DNA of 64,000 bases, from assembly GCF_014656075.1 (NCBI RefSeq), contig NZ_BNBS01000035.1:1-64000 (forward strand). The letters run 5' to 3'. The notes beneath the pieces were generated by a model that worked only from the letters and a program-made list of their open reading frames with translations, had not been told where the DNA came from and searched no databases. Numbering within the stretch: position 1 is the first letter of the stretch; each line of letters begins with the position of its first letter. The position numbers and the translations under genes are program-made. Positions 42,593-50,836 of this stretch are shown in pieces. This DNA is from Streptomyces hydrogenans (GTDB lineage Bacteria; Actinomycetota; Actinomycetes; Streptomycetales; Streptomycetaceae).

Positions 42593-43036
42593 TCAACAGT
42601 GCACCCGTCCGGGTGAGCCGACACCCTCCCCCGGCGCTGACGCCCCGGGCGTGCGGTCGACCTCGCACCAGATGCTCTTCCCCGCCCCTTCGGGCTGCCA
42701 GCCCCACCGGTCGGCGAGGCCGTCCACCAGCTCCAGGCCGCGCCCGTTGGTGTCCTCGCCGGCGGCGTGCCGGGGCCGGGGCGGCCGGTCGCTGCTGTCG
42801 GCGACCTCGACGCGCACCCCGCCCTCCGCAGCGAAGAGCATCCGCAGCACGGCCGGGCACCCGGTGTGCACCACCGCGTTGGTCACGAGCTCGGAGATGA
42901 GCAGCACCAGCGTCTCCGCCAGCGGCTCGTCGTCCCCTATCCCGGATCCGGCCAGCCGTTTCCGGGCCCACCTGCGCGCACGCCCCACCTCCGCCGGGTC
43001 CGGCCCGACCTCCAACTGAACCTGAAGCACCTGCAC
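42593..43036 (-). CDS. RsbW-like ATP-binding protein (HATPase_c)
   Basis: This 147-residue GHKL ATPase starts at GTG 43036. The N-box ELVTNAVVHT has Asn53; the G1-like segment is VADSSDRPP and the G2-like segment GRGLELVDGLADRWG. Streptomyces genomes encode many such stand-alone anti-sigma kinase-like proteins, which phosphorylate STAS antagonists or bind sigma factors. It has no adjacent sigma gene, so its partner is unknown. The STAS gene at 48229 is a possible but distant candidate. Confidence 0.85.
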   Translation of the reverse strand: MQVLQVQLEVGPDPAEVGRARRWARKRLAGSGIGDDEPLAETLVLLISELVTNAVVHTGCPAVLRMLFAAEGGVRVEVADSSDRPPRPRHAAGEDTNGRGLELVDGLADRWGWQPEGAGKSIWCEVDRTPGASAPGEGVGSPGRVHC

Positions 43037-43160
43037 CGTTCACACCATCCGAACCGGCGGACACACCTTTACGGAACGTGATTCCCTTGTGAGACAGCAT
43101 GGTTGACGTACAGTCACCGCAACAAGCGCTTCGGGCATATTCCAGCGCGAAGGAGTACGC

Positions 43161-43277
43161 GTGGTCCATACTGTGCGACGCACGCGGCGGGGAGTCGAAC
43201 GCGGGGCGCGACCCGGGCTCACAAGCACTCGCATCCCACGGAGAGTACCGGAGCGGAAGGCCGACTCCGGCCCGTGA
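43161..43277 (+). CDS. Possible small basic peptide
   Basis: A 38-codon frame from GTG 43161 has a good SD (AAGGAG at 43150-43155, 5-nt spacing). It encodes an Arg-rich peptide (VHTVRRTRRGVERG...), divergent from the ATPase gene. No family is recognised. The 339-bp gap around it holds nothing else clear. Confidence 0.3.
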   Translation: MVHTVRRTRRGVERGARPGLTSTRIPRRVPERKADSGP

Positions 43278-43375
43278 CGACCCCCCGAAGGACACAACCC
43301 GATATCGACATTCCGCCCCGCCCCGCCGGGAATTCGAACACGCTCCGTCACCAGTTCGGGGCCGGGGTCCCGGGT

Positions 43376-44242
43376 TCAGAGCGCGGCGGCCACCTCCTCC
43401 GCCGCCCGCCCCGCCGGCAGCACCAGCGCGGCCCGCACCCACGCCCGTTTCAGGTGGAGATGGACGTCCGCCTCCCAGGTGAAGCCCATCCCGCCGTGCA
43501 CCTGGAGGCAGTCCCGCGCGTTCGCCACGGCCGCCTCGTCGGCGAGCAGCTTCGCCCCCGCGGTCTCGACGGCGTCGCCGGTGACGGCGGCGGCCCACAC
43601 CGCGGCCCGCGCCAGCTCGGTCCGCACCAGCATCCCCGCGCAGAGGTGCTTCACCGCCTGGAAGCCCCCGATCACCTGCCCGAACTGCTCCCGCTGCCGC
43701 GCGTACGCCACGGCGGCGTCGGTGCACCAGGCGGCGGTCCCGACCTGCTCGGCGGCGGTCAGCAGCACCGTCACGGACTCCGCCGCTCCCCCGGCGCCGG
43801 GGACCCGGTGCAGGGGCGTGAGCGGATCGACCGACCGCACGGGTACGGCTCCGGCCGCGTCGCCCCGCACCACGTCGGCCGCGTCCCGCCAGGGGAGCAG
43901 CCCCTCGGGCGAGACCTCCGTGACGACCGCCGTCCCCTCCGCGGCGCCCGGCACGGCCCCCGCCGCCACGTGGGTGGCGACCAGCGGCCCCGGCAGCAGC
44001 GCCCGGCCCGCCTCCTCGAAGACGAGCACCGCCTCGGGCAGCCCGAGCCCCACCCCGCCCTCGTCCTCCGGGAGGCGCAGCGCGAAGAACCCGGCCTCGC
44101 CGAGCTCCTTCCAGAGCCCCCGGTCCAGTCCCCCGCCGCCGTCCACGGCCGCCCGCAGGGCCTCCCGCCCGAACCGTCCGGCGAGCAGCTCCCGTACGCC
44201 CCGCCTGAGGTCCGTCTGGTCCCGACTCAACCGGAAGTCCAC
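43376..44242 (-). CDS. Acyl-CoA dehydrogenase, small (beta-type) subunit
   Basis: This 288-residue protein is clearly shorter than the usual 380. It keeps the C-terminal signature (YARQREQFGQVIGGFQAVKH, CLQVHGGMGFTWEADVHLHLKRA) but has a reduced middle domain. That pattern is known for the partner subunit of heteromeric acyl-CoA dehydrogenases such as those in actinobacterial sterol catabolism. It lies 7 bp behind the full-length subunit gene. Together they would form an FAD enzyme desaturating a bulky acyl-CoA. Confidence 0.82.
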   Translation of the reverse strand: MDFRLSRDQTDLRRGVRELLAGRFGREALRAAVDGGGGLDRGLWKELGEAGFFALRLPEDEGGVGLGLPEAVLVFEEAGRALLPGPLVATHVAAGAVPGAAEGTAVVTEVSPEGLLPWRDAADVVRGDAAGAVPVRSVDPLTPLHRVPGAGGAAESVTVLLTAAEQVGTAAWCTDAAVAYARQREQFGQVIGGFQAVKHLCAGMLVRTELARAAVWAAAVTGDAVETAGAKLLADEAAVANARDCLQVHGGMGFTWEADVHLHLKRAWVRAALVLPAGRAAEEVAAAL

Positions 44243-44249
44243 GCCCGGC

Positions 44250-45383
44250 TCACCGCCCCTTCGGCAGGCCGAGGATGCGCTCGGCGACGATGTTGCGCTG
44301 GATCTGGCTGGTGCCCGCGGCGATCGTGTACGAGAGGGAGGAGAGCCGGTCGAGGTTCCACTCCCGGCCGAGGTCGAGGGCGTCGGGGCCGAGGACCTCG
44401 GCGGCGGTGTCGTACAGCTCCTGGCGGGCGTGCGAGTAGTGCAGCTTGAAGACGGAGCCGCCGGCGCCGGGGACGCCGCCGGTGGCCTGCGCCTCGCTGA
44501 CGTTGCGCTGGGTGAGCCGCCAGAGGGCCTGGAAGGCGGCGGCGAGCCCGCCGAGGCGGCGGCGCAGCGCCGGGTCGTCCCAGCGGCCGTTCTCCCGGGC
44601 CGCGCGGGCGAGTTCGCCGAGCAGCCGGCGGCAGGCGACGACCTCGCCGACGAAGGCGGTGCCGCGCTCGAAGGAGAGGGTCACCATCGTGACCCGCCAG
44701 CCGTCGTTCTCGTCACCGACCCGGTTATCGACGGGCACCCGCACCTCGTCGAGGAACAGCTCGGCGAACTCGGTGGAGCCCGCGAGGGTCCGCAGCGGCC
44801 GGACGCTGACGCCCGGGGCGTCCATGGGGAGCGCGAGCCAGCTGATCCCCCGGTGCCGGGGCCCCTCCGTGTCGGTCCGCACGAGCAGTTCGCACCAGTC
44901 GGCGACCTCGGCGTGCGAGGTCCAGATCTTCTGCCCGGTGACGACGTACGCGTCCCCGTCCCGGACGGCCCTGGTGCGCAGCGAGGCGAGGTCGGAGCCG
45001 GCGTCGGGCTCGCTGAAGCCCTGGCACCAGACCTCGTCGCCGCGGAGGACCGGCTCCAGCCAGCGGGCGCGCTGGGCGGGCGTGCCCTCGGCGGCGATGG
45101 TGGGGCCGGCGTGGAGGAGGCCGACGAAGTTGGCGCCGACGTAGGGGGCGCCGGCCCGCTCGGTCTCCTCCAGGAAGATCAGCCGCTGGGTGGGCGAGGC
45201 GTCCCAGTGGACGTGGCCGTACCCGGCGTCGTAGAGCCGTCGCTGCCAGCCGCAGTCGTAGGCCCTGCGGCCCGGCCAGTCGAGCGGGTCGGGCCGGTCC
45301 GGCAGCCGGGGCAGCTCGGCGGCGAGCCAGTCGCGCAGCCCGGCCCGGAACTCCTCCTCCTCGTCCGTGTAGGAGAGGTCCAT
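44250..45383 (-). CDS. Acyl-CoA dehydrogenase, large (alpha-type) subunit
   Basis: This 377-residue protein starts at ATG 45383, sharing the A of the upstream TGA (TGATG), so translation is coupled to the amidohydrolase. Conserved blocks are WCQGFSEPDAGSDLASL and VVTGQKIWTSHAEVADWCELLVRT (FAD and substrate pocket). The C-terminal block IAAGTSQIQRNIVAERILGLP is typical of full-length family members. It is expected to pair with the short subunit encoded next. Confidence 0.87.
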   Translation of the reverse strand: MDLSYTDEEEEFRAGLRDWLAAELPRLPDRPDPLDWPGRRAYDCGWQRRLYDAGYGHVHWDASPTQRLIFLEETERAGAPYVGANFVGLLHAGPTIAAEGTPAQRARWLEPVLRGDEVWCQGFSEPDAGSDLASLRTRAVRDGDAYVVTGQKIWTSHAEVADWCELLVRTDTEGPRHRGISWLALPMDAPGVSVRPLRTLAGSTEFAELFLDEVRVPVDNRVGDENDGWRVTMVTLSFERGTAFVGEVVACRRLLGELARAARENGRWDDPALRRRLGGLAAAFQALWRLTQRNVSEAQATGGVPGAGGSVFKLHYSHARQELYDTAAEVLGPDALDLGREWNLDRLSSLSYTIAAGTSQIQRNIVAERILGLPKGR

Positions 45384-46573
45384 CAGACGATGCCCAGGTC
45401 GAGCATGCGGATGGCGTTGCCGCGCATCAGTTTGTAGACGGTCTCGTCGTCGAGGCCCCGGACGTGGTCGAGGGCGACCTCCTTGGTGTGCGGGAAGGTC
45501 GAGTCGACGTGCGGGTAGTCGGTCTCGAAGGTGGCGTTGTCCCGGCCGACGACGTCGAGCGAGGCGATGCCGTGCTTGTCGCGGAAGAAGCAGCAGAAGA
45601 TCTGCCGGTAGTAGTAGGTGGACGGCGGCTCGGGGATCAGGTCGCGGACCCCGCCCCAGGCGCGGTGCTCCTCCCACACGTCGTCGGCGCGCTCCAGGGC
45701 GTACGGGATCCACCCCATCTGGCCCTCGCTGTAGGCGAGCTTGAGGCGGGGGAACTTCACCAGGACGCCGCTGAAGAGGAAGTCCATCATCGAGGCCATC
45801 GCGTTGTTGAAGCTGAGGCTGGCCTGGACGGCGGGCGGGGCGTCGGGGGAGGCGGCGGGCATCTGGCTGCTGGAGCCGATGTGCATGTTCACGACCGTGC
45901 CTGTCTCCTGGCAGACGGCGAAGAACGGGTCCCAGTGGCCGGAGTGGATCGAGGGCAGTCCGAGGTGGGTGGGGATCTCGGAGAAGGTCACCGCCTTGAC
46001 CCCGCGGGCGGCGTTGCGGCGGATCTCGGCGACGGCGAGGTCGATGTCCCAGAGCGGGATGATGCACAGCGGGATGAGCCGGCCGCCGCTGTCGCCGCAC
46101 CACTCCTCGACCATCCAGTCGTTGTACGCGCGCACGCACGCGAGGGCGACCTCCTTGTCGTGCGCCTCGGCGAAGGTCTGCCCGCAGAAGCGCGGGAAGG
46201 TCGGGAAGCAGAGGGACGCCTCGACGTGGTTGAGGTCCATGTCGGCGAGTCGCGCCTTGGGGTCCCAGCAGCCGCGCCGCATCTCCTCCCGGGTGATCCC
46301 CTCCAGGGTCATCTCGTCCCGGTCGAAGCCCACGGCCGCGATGTTCCGCTTGTACGGGAACCGCAGGTCCTCGTAGATCCACCAGTCGGTGGGGGGACCG
46401 TCGGGGTCCATGGTGATCTGGTACTTGCCCCCGACGTAGGCGAGCTCCCCGATCCCGGCCGTGAGCGCCTTGGGGCCCCGCTCCCGGTACTTCGCCGGCA
46501 GCCAGGTCTCGAAGAGGTGCGCGGGCTCGATCACGTGATCGTCGACGCTGATGATGCGGGGCAGTTCGGTCAT
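45383..46573 (-). CDS. Amidohydrolase-2 family metal-dependent hydrolase/decarboxylase
   Basis: This 396-residue protein is of the ACMSD-related type. The N-terminal metal motif appears as SVDDHVIEP (10-17). A metal His is in VVNMHIGSSS, and the catalytic Asp segment is FETDYPHVDSTFPHTKE. Members cleave C-C or C-N bonds, including decarboxylation and ring-product hydrolysis. It is first in the three-gene unit with both acyl-CoA dehydrogenase subunits, which points to a role in the same acyl-CoA route. The unit's promoter region carries operator copy 6. Confidence 0.85.
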   Translation of the reverse strand: MTELPRIISVDDHVIEPAHLFETWLPAKYRERGPKALTAGIGELAYVGGKYQITMDPDGPPTDWWIYEDLRFPYKRNIAAVGFDRDEMTLEGITREEMRRGCWDPKARLADMDLNHVEASLCFPTFPRFCGQTFAEAHDKEVALACVRAYNDWMVEEWCGDSGGRLIPLCIIPLWDIDLAVAEIRRNAARGVKAVTFSEIPTHLGLPSIHSGHWDPFFAVCQETGTVVNMHIGSSSQMPAASPDAPPAVQASLSFNNAMASMMDFLFSGVLVKFPRLKLAYSEGQMGWIPYALERADDVWEEHRAWGGVRDLIPEPPSTYYYRQIFCCFFRDKHGIASLDVVGRDNATFETDYPHVDSTFPHTKEVALDHVRGLDDETVYKLMRGNAIRMLDLGIV

Positions 46574-46588
46574 GACCCCTCCACGTTT

Positions 46589-46603
46589 CTGATGGATCGT
46601 CAG
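46589..46603. promoter_or_regulatory. Palindromic operator copy 6 (CTGATGGATCGTCAG)
   Basis: Located 15 bp upstream of the amidohydrolase start (minus strand), in the region shared with the divergent ligase gene. Confidence 0.65.
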
Positions 46604-46675
46604 ATCCTGATGAGGTCAGGCTAACCCCGGGGGTCTGGACCGACAAGGACCGGACCTCTACGCTCTCCGCACGAT

Positions 46676-46690
46676 CTGACGGTGCATCAG
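46676..46690. promoter_or_regulatory. Palindromic operator copy 7 (CTGACGGTGCATCAG)
   Basis: Located 40 bp upstream of the acyl-CoA ligase start. With copy 6 it brackets the divergent promoter region, one site per direction. Confidence 0.65.
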
Positions 46691-46730
46691 GTACGTGTGC
46701 CGGTGACGACAGTCAGGAATGGAGGCTCCG

Positions 46731-48284
46731 GTGACCGAGACCGCGACCGCACAGGCCCTGGCGCTGGGCGAGTCCCGCACCCTCTGGGAACTCGTCGAAC
46801 GCCGCGCCGACCTCACCCCCGACCGGCCCGTGCTCCTCCAGGAGGACCGCGTCCTCACCTTCGGCGGACTGCGCGACCGCGCCGAGCGCTGCGCCGCCGG
46901 GCTGTACGCGCGCGGCGTCCGGCCCGGCACGGTCGTCGCCTGGCAGCTGCCCACCCGCATCGAGACCGCGGTGCTCTCCTTCGCGCTCGCCCGCCTCGGA
47001 GCCGTACAGACCCCCGTCATCCCCTTCTACCGGGACAAGGAGGTCGGCTTCGCCCTGCGCGAGTCCCGGGCCGAACACTTCGCCGTGCCCGGCGTCTGGC
47101 GCGGCTACGACCACACGGAGCTGGCCCGGCGGCTCGGCGCGCCCGGCGTCTTCCGGGCGTACGACCCCGAGGACCTGCCCGACGGCGACCCCGCCGTCCT
47201 GCCCCCGCCGCCCGCCTCCGGCACCGACGTCCGCTGGATCTACTGGACCTCCGGCACCACCTCGGACCCCAAGGGCGTCCTGCACACCGACCGCTCCCTG
47301 CTCGCCGGCGGCGCCTGCCTCGCCCACGCGCTGCGCCTCACCCCCGAGGACGTCGGCTCGATGGCCTTCCCGTACGCGCACATCGCCGGACCCGACTACA
47401 CGGTGATGCTGCTGCTGTACGGCTTCCCGGCCGTGATGCTCGAACAGTTCGCGCTGCCCGGCTCGCTGGCCGAGTACCGGCGGCACGGCGTCACCGTCGC
47501 CGGCGGCTCCACCGCCTTCTACTCGATGTTCCTCGCCGAGCAGCGCAAGAACCCCGGCGAGCCCGTCATCCCCACCCTGCGGCTGCTCGCCGGCGGCGGC
47601 GCCCCCAAGCCGCCCGAGGTCTACCACGCGGTCCGCAAGGAGCTGGGCTGCCAGCTCACCCACGGCTACGGCATGACCGAGGTCCCCATGATCACCATGG
47701 GCGACCCCGAGGACACCCCCGAGAACCTCGCCACCACCGAGGGCCGGCCGCCCGCCGGCATGGAGATCCGCGTCACCGCCTCCGGCGAGATCCGGCTGCG
47801 CGGCGAAGCCGTCTGCCGGGGCTACCTCGACCCCGCGCAGACCGCCGCCGCCTTCGACGAGGACGGCTTCCTCATCACCGGCGACCTCGGCCGGCTCACC
47901 CCCGGCGGCCACCTCGTCCTCACCGGCCGGGCGAAGGACATCATCATCCGCAAGGGCGAGAACATCTCGGCCAAGGAGATCGAGGACCTCCTCCACGAAC
48001 ACCCGGCCGTCGGCGACGCCGCCGTCATCGGCCTCCCCGACGCCGAACGCGGCGAACGGGTCTGCGCGGTCGTCGAACAGCCCGAGGGCGCCCCGCCGCT
48101 CACCCTGGAGGAGCTGGGCGCCTTCCTGCGCGCGGCCGGACTCTCCGTCCACAAGCTGCCGGAACAGCTGGAGGTGGTGGACGCCCTGCCGCGCAACGAG
48201 ACGCTGCGGAAGGTCCTCAAGTACCGGCTCAGGGAGCGGTTCGGGGCAGCGGAGCGATCGGCGGCGGCGGAACCGGCAGGCTGA
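46731..48284 (+). CDS. AMP-forming acyl-CoA ligase
   Basis: This 517-residue ANL enzyme starts at GTG 46731; the string GGAGGCTCCG directly before it equals that before the cyclase ATG 41390, which decides against ATG 46719. The ATP-binding loop is YWTSGTTSDPKGVLHT (near 170); HGYGMTE, the ITGDLGRL aspartate, and RKGENISAKEIEDLL follow. The C-terminal Lys lies in PRNETLRKVLK. It resembles cyclohexanecarboxylate-type CoA ligases. It would activate the pathway's starting acid to its CoA ester. It is divergent from the amidohydrolase-dehydrogenase operon. Confidence 0.87.
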   Translation: MTETATAQALALGESRTLWELVERRADLTPDRPVLLQEDRVLTFGGLRDRAERCAAGLYARGVRPGTVVAWQLPTRIETAVLSFALARLGAVQTPVIPFYRDKEVGFALRESRAEHFAVPGVWRGYDHTELARRLGAPGVFRAYDPEDLPDGDPAVLPPPPASGTDVRWIYWTSGTTSDPKGVLHTDRSLLAGGACLAHALRLTPEDVGSMAFPYAHIAGPDYTVMLLLYGFPAVMLEQFALPGSLAEYRRHGVTVAGGSTAFYSMFLAEQRKNPGEPVIPTLRLLAGGGAPKPPEVYHAVRKELGCQLTHGYGMTEVPMITMGDPEDTPENLATTEGRPPAGMEIRVTASGEIRLRGEAVCRGYLDPAQTAAAFDEDGFLITGDLGRLTPGGHLVLTGRAKDIIIRKGENISAKEIEDLLHEHPAVGDAAVIGLPDAERGERVCAVVEQPEGAPPLTLEELGAFLRAAGLSVHKLPEQLEVVDALPRNETLRKVLKYRLRERFGAAERSAAAEPAG

Positions 48285-48678
48285 CCGGCGGCCCGAGCGG
48301 CGCCTCCCGGTTCCCGGCGGGCCCCTCGCCCGCCAGGGCCTCCGGCACGTCCGCGTACACCTCGAAGAGACGCGTCACGCCGAGCGCGGCGAAGACCCGG
48401 GTCACATGGCCCTGGCCCTCCGCCGCCGCCGGCAGCACCAGCCGCAGCCGCCCGCCGCAGGAGCGCAGCAGCCGACGGGCCGCGACCAGCACGCCGATGC
48501 CGCTGGAATCGCAGAACAGCACCCCGGACAGGTCGACGACCAGGTCGTGGCGGCCCGCGGCGACGGCGTCGTGGACCCGCCGCCGTATCTCCGGGGAGGT
48601 CACCAGGTCCAGCTCGCCGCGCAGGCGCAGCACCGTCCATCCCCCGCGGTCGTCCTCGTCGGCCTCGATCGTCGTCAC
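48229..48678 (-). CDS. STAS-domain anti-sigma factor antagonist
   Basis: This 149-residue protein has a STAS fold (WTVLRLRGELDLVTSPEIRRR). The phosphorylatable Ser lies in LFCDSSGIGVLV, typical of SpoIIAA/RsbV-like antagonists. A Pro-rich tail extends beyond the domain. GTG 48678 is chosen because the domain starts right after it; no strong SD is seen. It overlaps the converging ligase gene by 56 bp and is divergent from the sigma factor gene. It may take part in a partner-switching circuit with an RsbW-like kinase. Confidence 0.83.
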   Translation of the reverse strand: MTTIEADEDDRGGWTVLRLRGELDLVTSPEIRRRVHDAVAAGRHDLVVDLSGVLFCDSSGIGVLVAARRLLRSCGGRLRLVLPAAAEGQGHVTRVFAALGVTRLFEVYADVPEALAGEGPAGNREAPLGPPVSLPVPPPPIAPLPRTAP

Positions 48679-48904
48679 ACCCGGCCGCCTGCCCCCGGGG
48701 GCCTGGCCGAAACCATCTGAGCCGGGTATGACGCTTTCCTTACCATCCACTCCTGTGTGAAGGCCGCACTTGCGGCAAACAGGCGTGCGTTGTCGGCCGC
48801 TCGCACTAGTTTGGGTGAAGGACGGGCCAGGACGGGAACGACGGCGGGCGGGACACGACGGCAGCGGCGGAAGCCGGGACGAAGGCGAAAGGTGGAGGGC
48901 TCGG

Positions 48905-49483
48905 ATGGCGAACGACACACCACCGCGCTGGGACCGCAGGATGCAGCAGCGGCTCGCCCGTGGTGAGGCCGCCGCCCTCGGCGAGCTCTACGACCGCTTC
49001 GCCTCCCTGGTGCACAGCCTCGCCCACCGCGTCCTCGACGACGACCAGGCCGCCGACCAGATCACCCGCGAGGTCTTCGGCTACATCTGGGAGAACCCCG
49101 ACGCGTACGACCCCCGGCAGGGCAACCTCCGCTCCTGGGTGGCCCGGCTGACCCAGCGCCAGGCCGTCCACCGGCTGCGCCAGACCGAGGCGACGGCGTA
49201 CGCGGAGACCGGCGTCGGCACCGCGGAGGAGCTGGAGGCCAAGGTGCGCCGGGCCACCGTCGCCGCCCGCGCCGACTACATCGTCACCTCCATGCCGGCC
49301 CCGCTCCGCAAGGCACTCGAACTGGCGTACTTCCAGCGGCGGGACTACCGCCAGACCGCCGCCGACCTCTCCATCAGCCACGAGGAGGCCAGGCGCCGGC
49401 TCCGGCTCGGCCTCCAGCTCCTCTCCACGGCCAACACCCGCCCCCTCGACGGGCCGCCGGGCGGCTACGGGCGGACGCTGTGA
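48905..49483 (+). CDS. ECF-like RNA polymerase sigma factor
   Basis: This 192-residue protein starts at ATG 48905 after GGAGGG. Region 2 lies at about 17-85 (LGELYDRFASLVHSLAHRVL, FGYIWENPDAYDPRQGNLRSWVARLTQRQAVHRLR). Region 4 lies at about 125-180 (RKALELAYFQRRDYRQTAADLSISHEEARRRLRLGLQLL). There is no extended region 1 or 3, as expected for ECF. It is translationally coupled by a GTGA overlap to a zinc-finger anti-sigma gene, which appears broken. It could conceivably read the ECF-like promoters of the FG-GAP array, but nothing in the sequence shows that. Confidence 0.85.
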   Translation: MANDTPPRWDRRMQQRLARGEAAALGELYDRFASLVHSLAHRVLDDDQAADQITREVFGYIWENPDAYDPRQGNLRSWVARLTQRQAVHRLRQTEATAYAETGVGTAEELEAKVRRATVAARADYIVTSMPAPLRKALELAYFQRRDYRQTAADLSISHEEARRRLRLGLQLLSTANTRPLDGPPGGYGRTL

Positions 49484-50410
49484 CGGGGGCGAACGGCGAG
49501 GGCGACGACCTCGCACGCGCCCCCTGGATACCGGGCCCGCGCGAACCCGCCGACGACCACGCCGACCTGTCGGACCCGGCCGCGCCCCTGGTCCTCTCCC
49601 ACACGGTGCTCAAGTCCCTGCTCGGGGCCTGGGCACTGTCGGCGTGTTCGGCCGCCGAGACCCGGGCCGTCGAGGACCACCTGACCGCGTGCGCGCCGTG
49701 CGCGGACGAGGCGCTGCGGCTCCGGGACGCGGTCACGCTGCTGCACGAGGACCGGGACCTCGACCTCGACCCGCTGCTGCGCTCACGGGTCCTGGAGAAC
49801 TGCCTGGGCCGCCGCCCGGCCCGGATCCCGGTCCCCGCGTGGGCGGCGCCGTACGACGCGGAGACCGCCCGCCTCGACGCGCTGCTCCGCGACATCGGCG
49901 AGTCGGAGTGGCACGCGCCGGTCCGCCTCAAGTGGTACGAGGACGACCACCTGGTGCGGCGGAAGTCGACCGTCGCCGGGGTCATCGGCCACCTTCTCGC
50001 CGTCGACGGCCTGGTCTCCGGCGCGCTCGGGCTCGACGACCCGCTCGGTCCCGACGTGCCCGAGCTGTCGCCGACGGAGCGGACGGAGGCGTTCTGGGAG
50101 GCCCTCGACCGGCCGCCGCGCCGGCCTCGCGGCACCGCCCCGCCACCTCGTCGCGGCGGGCGCGCCCGGGCGGTCCCTCCACCTGGAGGTCGAGGGCGCG
50201 GGCGGCGGCCACTGGTACATCGCGCTCGACTCGCCCGCCGCGCTGGGCTCCCCCGACCACACGGTCGCGCAGGTCGCCATGGACGGCGTCGAGTTCTGCC
50301 AGCTGGTCGCCGGCCACATCTCCCCGCAGGAAGCCGCCGCCGGCCAGGACGGCGACCGAGAAGCCATCCAGGACGTCCTCTCGGCCGCCGCCTCCCTGAG
50401 CCGCCTGTAG
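49480..50410 (+). pseudogene. Zinc-finger anti-sigma factor with MDMPI-like domain, internal deletion and frameshift
   Basis: Starts at GTG 49480 overlapping the sigma gene stop. The N-terminal ZAS domain is intact (DHLTACAPCADEA, HxxxCxxC). A maleylpyruvate-isomerase/DinB-like part follows (LDALLRDIGESEW, STVAGVIGHLLAVDG) up to EAFWEALDRPP. After about base 50115 the family's C-terminal segment continues in the next frame (RRAGLAAPP, HLVAAGAPGRSLHLEVEG, WYIALDSPAALG, ending SLSRL at TAG 50408-50410). The middle of the usual protein seems missing. Without the deletion-shift, frame 1 runs to 50607 as Arg/Pro-rich nonsense. The anti-sigma end may still work as a truncated protein. The family comparison is from memory. 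Confidence 0.6.
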
Positions 50411-50836
50411 GCCCCTGGCGCGGGCCGCACCCGCGTCCCCTGGCGCGGGCTACGCCCGCTGTCGGACCTGCGGGCTGTGCCCGCGCCCCTGGTGCCGGGC
50501 TGCGCCCGCCGCCGCCCCGCCCCTCCCTGTGGGCAGGCGTCCCGCAGGGCGGGACGGGTGGGCACAGGGACGGCGCCCCCTGCCGGGCCAAGGCTTTCCG
50601 CGCCTGAACCCGCACCCCGTGCGATGACGCCGTACCGGTGCGGGTCCAGGCACGGAAGCGGAGGCACCCGCAGAAGGGTGCCGCTCCGTCGTGCCCACCC
50701 TCCCCCAAGCTCTCGGCTTCGCTCGAGCAGGGGGACCCCCATCGCCCCAGCGGAACGACTGCCCACAACGGAACGGCGGAGCCGGAGCCCCGGTCGGGCG
50801 CAGCTCACAACGGAGCGGCGGCGGCGCCGGAGGGTG
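50411..50836. repeat. Intergenic repeats and hairpins
   Basis: Holds several CCCCTGGCGCGGGC-type short repeats (50411-50510). An interrupted hairpin has outer arms 50524-50531/50563-50570 and inner arms 50539-50545/50549-50555. A block at about 50691-50770 (CCCCCAAGCTCTCGGCTTCG, then GGGGGACCCCC) matches my memory of a dispersed Streptomyces intergenic repeat. No gene is seen. Confidence 0.65.

Noticed and set aside
42384-43019. Gly/Thr/Pro-rich plus-strand frame after the cyclase gene
   Set aside because: Runs antisense through the RsbW-like ATPase; low-complexity and no family.
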